The translations under genes were made by a program, and so were the position numbers. Under the pieces are notes generated by a model. The model was not told the DNA's origin. It was given only the letters and a program-made list of their open reading frames with translations, and ran no database searches. DNA of 34,893 bases from Clostridiales bacterium (GTDB lineage Bacteria > Bacillota > Clostridia > Christensenellales > CAG-314), in the NCBI GenBank assembly GCA_022508325.1, contig JAFLVL010000003.1:22565-57457 (forward strand), written 5' to 3'. Shown in pieces: positions 30,405 to 34,893 of this stretch; within the stretch, counting starts at the first letter, position 1, and the number at the start of each line of letters is the position of its first letter.

Positions 30405-32228
30405 TTACTTTTTGTTTTGTTTAGCCCATATTCTCATTCTTTCTGAATGGTCTAATACCTGTTTGCGTAGACGAATGGAATTGGGCGTGACTTCTACAAG
30501 CTCGTCGTCGCCGATGAACTCCAAACATTGCTCAAGGCTGAGCGTCGTGGGAGTGGTGAGCTTCAACGCTTCCTCGCTGCCGCTTGCGCGGTTGTTTGTT
30601 AAATGCTTGGTTTTGCAGACGTTGACTGTTATGTCGTCCTCGCGGCTGTTCTCGCCGACTATCATTCCCGCGTAAACAGGCAAACCAACGCCCACGAAAA
30701 GTCTGCAACGCTCCTGCGCGTTGAACAGTCCGTATGCGGTGGTTACGCCGTCCTCCCAACATACCAGACTGCCGCGTGTGCGTTCCTGTACGTCGCCCTT
30801 ATACGGTTCGTAGCTGTCTAGCACGCTGCTCATTACGCCAAAACCCTTGGTGTCTGTCAGCATTTCGCTGCGATAGCCGAAGAGCGCGCGCGACGGAATT
30901 TTAAACTCTAACTTTGTGCCGCCTTGATTGTCGGGTGACATATTGATAAGCTCGGCTTTGCGCGCGCCCAGCTTGTTCATCACGCTGCCCACGTATGCGT
31001 CGGGTACTTCCACGACGAGGTATTCGATAGGCTCGCACTTTACGCCGTCAATGTCCTTGAATATTACGCGCGGGCGGGAGACTTGGAATTCGTAACCCTC
31101 TCTGCGCATATTCTCGATAAGAATGGAGAGGTGCAGTTCTCCTCTGCCGTATACCTTGAAGCAGTCGGCGGAGTCCGTCTCCTCTACGCGCATAGAGACG
31201 TTGGTCTCTACCTCGCGGAAAAGGCGGGCGCGCAGGTGTCTGCTCGTTACGTATTTGCCTTCCTTGCCTGCGAACGGACTGTTGTTGACCATGAAGAGCA
31301 TTGATACAGTCGGCTCGTCGATATTGACGAATGGAAGCGGTTCAACTGCGTCGATAGAGCAAATAGTCTCGCCAATGTTCATGTCGGCAATGCCGTTGAC
31401 TGCAACGATGTCGCCCATGCCGCCTTCTTCGCACTCGGTGCGCTTCAATCCCTCGAATTGGTACAGGCGCGTGACCTTTGCCGTGTTAAAGGTGCCGTCG
31501 CGGTGGCAGAGCATGACCGGTTGACCTACGGTGATCTTGCCGCGGTTGACCTTACCGATACCTATGCGCCCCACGTATTCGTCGTAGTCGATATTGCAGA
31601 TAAGCAGTTGTAAGCCGCCGTCTATCACGCCCTCGGGGGCGGGGATTTCCGACAGAATTGCGTCGAGAAGCGGTGTCATGTCGTGGCTTTCTTTGTTCAG
31701 GCTTTCGCTTGCCCAACCTTGCTTAGCCGATGCGAAAATAGTCTTAAAATCGAATTGGTCGTCATTTGCGCCCAGCTCCATGAACAGTTCCAATATCTGT
31801 TCGCGCAGTTCATGCTCGTCAAATTCGCCCTTGTCTACCTTATTGACTACGACTAGCGCCTTTTTGCCCAGTCCGAGCGCCTTTTTCAGCACGTAACGTG
31901 TCTGCGGCATACAACCCTCGATTGCGTCCACGAGCAACAGCACGCCGTCTACCATAGAAAGAATGCGTTCCACCTCGCCACCGAAATCTGCGTGTCCCGG
32001 GGTGTCTACGATATTGATTTTCACGCCCTTGTAGTGCACGGCGGTGTTCTTTGCCAGTATGGTTATGCCGCGTTCGCGCTCAATGTCGTTGCTGTCCATT
32101 ACGCGTTCGGCGACGACCTCGTTTGCGCGGAAAACGCCGTTCTGTTTAAGCAGTTGGTCGACCAGCGTAGTTTTGCCGTGGTCAACGTGGGCAATTATAG
32201 CTATGTTTCTAACGTCGGTTCTTAACAT
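30405..32228 (-). CDS. typA: Ribosome-associated GTPase TypA/BipA
   Basis: TypA is an EF-G-like translational GTPase that aids ribosome assembly, especially in cold or stress. The G domain opens [21 protein letters not shown], with [17 protein letters not shown] (switch I), [14 protein letters not shown] and VVNKVDK. Domain II and the EF-G-like domains follow, then the TypA-specific C-terminal domain ([50 protein letters not shown]). Length 607 is normal. It is a single-gene unit on the minus strand with a strong promoter and a ~110-base leader that contains copy 2 of the structured repeat. Confidence 0.97.
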   Translation of the reverse strand: MLRTDVRNIAIIAHVDHGKTTLVDQLLKQNGVFRANEVVAERVMDSNDIERERGITILAKNTAVHYKGVKINIVDTPGHADFGGEVERILSMVDGVLLLVDAIEGCMPQTRYVLKKALGLGKKALVVVNKVDKGEFDEHELREQILELFMELGANDDQFDFKTIFASAKQGWASESLNKESHDMTPLLDAILSEIPAPEGVIDGGLQLLICNIDYDEYVGRIGIGKVNRGKITVGQPVMLCHRDGTFNTAKVTRLYQFEGLKRTECEEGGMGDIVAVNGIADMNIGETICSIDAVEPLPFVNIDEPTVSMLFMVNNSPFAGKEGKYVTSRHLRARLFREVETNVSMRVEETDSADCFKVYGRGELHLSILIENMRREGYEFQVSRPRVIFKDIDGVKCEPIEYLVVEVPDAYVGSVMNKLGARKAELINMSPDNQGGTKLEFKIPSRALFGYRSEMLTDTKGFGVMSSVLDSYEPYKGDVQERTRGSLVCWEDGVTTAYGLFNAQERCRLFVGVGLPVYAGMIVGENSREDDITVNVCKTKHLTNNRASGSEEALKLTTPTTLSLEQCLEFIGDDELVEVTPNSIRLRKQVLDHSERMRIWAKQNKK

Positions 32229-32270
32229 GGTTCGTTCCTATTTTTCTATAATTTTGTAAAAATATTCTTT

Positions 32271-32334
32271 AGGCGAGGGAGTGCGGGTGGGCGCCTCGTG
32301 AAGCGCGAAGCCCACACACGTATTCCCGAGCCTC
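32271..32334 (-). repeat. Structured repeat, copy 2 (typA leader)
   Basis: On the minus strand this reads GAGGCTCGGGAATACG..., then the same core CTTCGCGCTTCACGAGGCGC as copy 1, ending CTCCCTCGCCT. The apical hairpin CTTCG-(CGCTTCA)-CGAGG is identical to copy 1. The lower stem is TGGG/CCCA instead of GTGGTG/CACCAC, so bases change while pairing is kept. The closing arms AGGC-TC-GGGA and TCCC-TC-GCCT pair around a 2x2 loop. It starts just after the predicted transcription start of typA and ends 42 bases before the ATG. Confidence 0.78.
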
Positions 32335-32347
32335 AGACAACCTACAA

Positions 32348-32376
32348 ATTATACAACTATATATTGTAGCCGTCAA
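32348..32376 (-). promoter_or_regulatory. Promoter of typA
   Basis: On the minus strand, TTGACG (32376-32371), a 17-base spacer and TATAAT (32353-32348) are present. Transcription should start near 32341, a few bases before the structured repeat. The stretch 32377-32438 is AT-rich with nothing else recognisable. Confidence 0.8.
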
Positions 32377-32457
32377 ATAAATAAAATCATTTCAGCCACA
32401 ATATATAACTAACCAACAGTAAACAAACGATTTATTAATATACTGAGATTTACTCCC

Positions 32458-32649
32458 ATGGCGTTATACTCACTGTGGGCGTTGCTGATGTGGGCATTTT
32501 ACACGGCGCCGATAGTGACGCTGACCAGTGATAACTTATATCAACTGCTGGGTAACAGCGTACTGTTCAAGTTGCAGCCCATAATCAATGCGCTGATAAT
32601 ATTGGGCTTTATTGCCGACATGTACGTTTTTCCGCTTGTCATGATGTAA
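32458..32649 (+). CDS. Possible small membrane protein, 63 residues
   Basis: The ORF lies in the 500-base gap between typA and glmS. Its product has two hydrophobic stretches (YSLWALLMWAFYTAPIVTL; INALIILGFIADMYVFPLVMM) joined by SDNLYQLLGNSVLFKLQP. A TATACT box (32439-32444) lies 14 bases before the ATG with no good -35, and no clear Shine-Dalgarno sequence is visible. Base composition changes from AT-rich to balanced at the ATG, which favours coding. I recognise no family. Confidence 0.45.
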   Translation: MALYSLWALLMWAFYTAPIVTLTSDNLYQLLGNSVLFKLQPIINALIILGFIADMYVFPLVMM

Positions 32650-32728
32650 TTTTTGCCAAGTGATGATAACGAACGCTTGCAAGTTTTTTTGCATACATTA
32701 TCGTATAAATCAAAAGAGGTATTTTACA

Positions 32729-34504
32729 ATGTGTGGAATATTTGGCATGATTGGCGGAGGCGCGGTGAGCAATACCTTGCGTGCGTTGAAATATTTGGAA
32801 TATCGCGGCTATGACTCGGCGGGCATTGCCGTAAAAGGTGACGGCGGTCTTAAAATTTACAAAACGGAGGGGCGTATTCAAAATTTGGTAGATATAGTGC
32901 CGCAGGGGCTTCAAGGCGGCACGGCAATAGGTCACACGCGTTGGGCAACTCACGGCGCGGTGTGCGCGGAGAACGCCCATCCCTTCTATTCGCCAGACAG
33001 AAATTTTGCAGTAGTACATAATGGTATTATCGAGAATTATTTGACACTCAAAGAGGAGTTGATTTCGCAGGGAGCGGAATTCAGCTCGGCAACTGACAGC
33101 GAAACGGTTGCGCATTTGCTCATGCGTGAGTATAACGGCGACGTGCTTGAAGCGGTGCAAAAGACGGCAAAGCAGCTTAGCGGCTCATTCGCTATAGTTA
33201 TTGCCACGACGTACGACCAAAGGCTATTCGCTGTCAAGCGGAGAAGTCCGCTCGTAGTGGGCATCGGCAACGGCGGCGTTTATCTGTGTTCTGACATTCG
33301 CTGCGTATCGCGTTGGGCAGAGCAGGTAGCGGTAACTCCTGACAATACAATAGTGGTTACGGGCAGTGACGGCGTATACTTCTACGACTACGAGGGCAAT
33401 GCCGTTCAAGTAGACTTTTTCGACGCGGAAGAAGTGGAAGAGATGGAGCAGGTCAAAGGGGAATTCATGATTAAGGAAATTTACGAGATTCCCGAACGGA
33501 TTCGCCTGGCAAAAAGGGAATATATGCGTAGTGGTCTGCAACTGAACGCCGAGACGGTACGCAAATTCAAACGAATATATCTCATCGGGTGCGGCACGGC
33601 GTATAACAGCGGTTTGCAGGTGGCTGCGGTTGCAAGAAAGCTACTCGACATTGACGTTTTACCTGTGATCGCCAGCGAGTTCATCTATGACAACTATCCT
33701 GTTGACAGCAAAACGCTAGCCTTCTTCATCAGTCAAAGCGGTGAAACTGCCGATACTATCAGAGCTTGCGAAAAGGTCAAGGAACAGGGCGGCTGTACCT
33801 ACGCCGTCACCAACACCAAGAGCTCGCAGCTTGCATACGCGTGCGACAGGACGGCGGATATATCTGCGGGCGGCGAATTTGCCGTGGCAAGCACCAAAGC
33901 GTACAACTGTCAGCTTATAACGTTGCTTTTGTTGATGCTTGACGTAGCGAAAATTCGCGGTACGCTTGACGTTGAGCTGTACGATAGGGTAGTCGCCGCA
34001 GTTGACGAGTTGCCAGAAGCTATTGACAACATCTTGAACGACAGCTACGACATTGCGCGGCTGGCAGACGAGGTGAAGGACTGTTCGGCAGTGTTCTTTA
34101 TAGGCAGAACCACCGACTACCCGACGGCAGCCGAAGGGTCACTCAAGCTCAAAGAGATTAGTTATATTCATTCCGAGGCGTATCCGGCAGGCGAGCTTAA
34201 ACACGGCACTTTGGCGTTGATGGAAGAGGGGGTCGGCGTGGTGGCGATTGCGACCGACGGGGACTTGAAGGAAAAGATGGCTCTCTCGATAAAGGAAGTG
34301 GTGGCGCGCGGCGCAAAGGTTATATGCGTATCGCCCTATAAGTTTGAAAACGCCATTCCTCTCGCCATCCCCGCAGTTGACAAGCTGCTTATCGGCGTGG
34401 TGGCGGTGGTACCGCTGCAATTATTGGCGTATTATACGGCAAAGCGACTGGGCAGAGACGTAGACAAACCTCGCAACCTCGCCAAGTCCGTAACAGTGGA
34501 ATAG
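32729..34504 (+). CDS. glmS: Glutamine--fructose-6-phosphate aminotransferase (isomerising)
   Basis: GlmS makes glucosamine-6-phosphate from fructose-6-phosphate and glutamine, the entry to amino sugar and peptidoglycan synthesis. The start is the ATG at 32729 because the nucleophile Cys must follow Met (MCGIFGMIGGG) and AGAGG lies upstream; the longer frame from 32660 is rejected. The glutaminase half has HTRWATHG and HNGIIENY. The isomerase half has two SIS domains: LIGCGTAYNSGLQVAAVARK, SQSGETADTIRA and STKAYNCQL, then EGSLKLKEISYIHSEAYPAGELKHG. It ends PRNLAKSVTVE, as usual. Length 591 is slightly short of the usual ~600-610. I found no glmS ribozyme core in the upstream bases; a TATAAA box at 32704-32709 is the only promoter hint. 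Confidence 0.97.
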   Translation: MCGIFGMIGGGAVSNTLRALKYLEYRGYDSAGIAVKGDGGLKIYKTEGRIQNLVDIVPQGLQGGTAIGHTRWATHGAVCAENAHPFYSPDRNFAVVHNGIIENYLTLKEELISQGAEFSSATDSETVAHLLMREYNGDVLEAVQKTAKQLSGSFAIVIATTYDQRLFAVKRRSPLVVGIGNGGVYLCSDIRCVSRWAEQVAVTPDNTIVVTGSDGVYFYDYEGNAVQVDFFDAEEVEEMEQVKGEFMIKEIYEIPERIRLAKREYMRSGLQLNAETVRKFKRIYLIGCGTAYNSGLQVAAVARKLLDIDVLPVIASEFIYDNYPVDSKTLAFFISQSGETADTIRACEKVKEQGGCTYAVTNTKSSQLAYACDRTADISAGGEFAVASTKAYNCQLITLLLLMLDVAKIRGTLDVELYDRVVAAVDELPEAIDNILNDSYDIARLADEVKDCSAVFFIGRTTDYPTAAEGSLKLKEISYIHSEAYPAGELKHGTLALMEEGVGVVAIATDGDLKEKMALSIKEVVARGAKVICVSPYKFENAIPLAIPAVDKLLIGVVAVVPLQLLAYYTAKRLGRDVDKPRNLAKSVTVE

Positions 34505-34565
34505 AGCCACACTCGCTTTTTTTATTATAATAAAAATTCCTATACGACAAAAATTGTCAAATTGT

Positions 34566-34594
34566 TTGACAATCGCGCGTAAATATATTACTGT
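34566..34594 (+). promoter_or_regulatory. Promoter of a short transcription unit
   Basis: A perfect TTGACA (34566-34571), a 17-base spacer and TACTGT (34589-34594, weak -10) are present. It lies 61 bases after glmS, whose own end shows no convincing hairpin terminator, only a T-run at 34518-34524. Confidence 0.5.
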
Positions 34595-34649
34595 AAATAC
34601 AGACGCAAATAGCCGCGCAAGGCTTTAGTGGCAAATTGGTGAGGTGTCA

Positions 34650-34742
34650 ATGCAGATTAACAAAGCAAGCCAACAATATGAGTCCACTTTCGCCGTCTAC
34701 ACGACGCGTTTTGCGCACACTCTTTCATATCGCATAAGCTAA
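34650..34742 (+). CDS. Possible 30-residue peptide or leader ORF
   Basis: The ATG follows GAGGTG at a four-base spacing. The product would be a 30-residue basic, Thr/Ser/Tyr-rich peptide (MQINKASQQYESTFAVY, then TTRFAHTLSYRIS). The stop codon overlaps the start of a terminator hairpin. The unit from promoter to terminator is only ~200 bases, so it could be a leader peptide, a secreted or toxic small peptide, or a small RNA in which the ORF is incidental. There is no run of one amino acid codon as in classical attenuators. Confidence 0.35.
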   Translation: MQINKASQQYESTFAVYTTRFAHTLSYRIS

Positions 34743-34772
34743 ACAGGCGCTTTTGGGGCGCTTGTTTTCTTT
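34741..34772 (+). terminator. Intrinsic terminator of the short unit
   Basis: AAACAGGCGC and GCGCTTGTTT form a ten-base stem with one G-U pair around a seven-base loop, followed by TTCTTTATTT. The bases 34773-34844 after it are AT-rich with nothing recognisable. Confidence 0.75.
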
Positions 34773-34844
34773 ATTTGCGAAATTTCGTTCTATTTTAAGG
34801 GGAAATAAATTGAATTATTTGTAGTTAAATTTAAAAATTGGGTA

Positions 34845-34873
34845 TTGACGAAAGGTGTTTATAATGATATAAT
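34845..34873 (+). promoter_or_regulatory. Strong promoter leading out of the window
   Basis: TTGACG (34845-34850), a 17-base spacer and TATAAT (34868-34873) are present, with TG one base before the -10 box. An ATG at 34888 is the possible start of the next gene, only about eight bases after the expected transcription start; too little is visible to name it. Confidence 0.8.
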
Positions 34874-34893
34874 TTTCGAGTAAAGTTATGTCT

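Noticed and set aside
27005..32334. Composite transposon bounded by the inverted repeat copies
   Set aside because: No transposase lies between or near the copies, no target-site duplication is visible, the intervening genes are housekeeping, and each copy is itself a hairpin placed before a gene.
32660..32728. Longer N-terminus for GlmS
   Set aside because: The enzyme needs Cys directly after the initiator Met; MCGIFG begins at 32729 behind AGAGG.
32650..32728. glmS ribozyme upstream of glmS
   Set aside because: The short leader shows none of the conserved core pairing or length (about 150 bases) of the glmS ribozyme.

Overview
The window reads as one contig piece of a Gram-positive-type anaerobe, most likely an uncultured member of the Clostridia (a Christensenellales-like lineage is my guess). 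The reasons are the gene order rnfCDGEAB, a PolA with a dead proofreading domain, purine-rich AGGAGG ribosome binding sites, a DUF3343-type Se/S carrier protein beside a class V desulfurase, and abundant TTGACA/TATAAT promoters and U-tailed hairpin terminators. Placement rests on gene content only. I saw no tRNA, rRNA, CRISPR array, transposase or phage gene.

Layout. 1-4521: two adjacent surface or membrane genes, one helical, acidic and C-terminally anchored (cut by the window edge), one with an N-terminal membrane anchor, seven Ig-like repeats and an uncharacterised C-terminal domain. 4680-7764: polA and coaE. 7850-9474: a CPA2-type cation/proton antiporter and a 57-residue ORF. 9603-15637: a complete Rnf ferredoxin:NAD+ oxidoreductase operon whose RnfG carries two FMN-binding domains. 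15737-18668: a YfbR-like nucleotidase, a degenerate ABC ATPase and an S41 protease. 18727-19690: two divergent genes of unknown function around a palindromic promoter region. 19734-20897 (minus): an RlmI-type rRNA methyltransferase. 21023-22258: a paralogue of the Ig-repeat protein that ends in a ribosomal protein L15-like domain. 22295-23790: a divergent cysteine desulfurase family gene and Se/S carrier-like gene. 23833-30346: a long run nth, GltD-like oxidoreductase, obg, yhbY, yfcE-like, luxE-like, luxC-like. 30405-32228 (minus): typA. 32458-34504: a small membrane ORF and glmS. 34566-34772: a compact promoter, short ORF and terminator unit. 34845-34873: a strong promoter leading out of the window.

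Working together. Rnf would couple ferredoxin oxidation to NAD+ reduction and build an ion gradient, and the neighbouring antiporter could trade that gradient for another ion. RlmI, Obg, YhbY and TypA all act on the ribosome or its assembly.

The most unusual signals are these. (1) A structured repeat has two copies, each lying 40-65 bases upstream of a ribosome-linked gene (yhbY and typA) in the same relative orientation. Its apical hairpin is conserved and its lower stem changes with pairing kept. (2) Two loci share a membrane anchor plus an uncharacterised domain, one with an Ig-like array and one with an L15-like tail. (3) RnfG is duplicated internally. (4) A luxC/luxE pair occurs with no luciferase.
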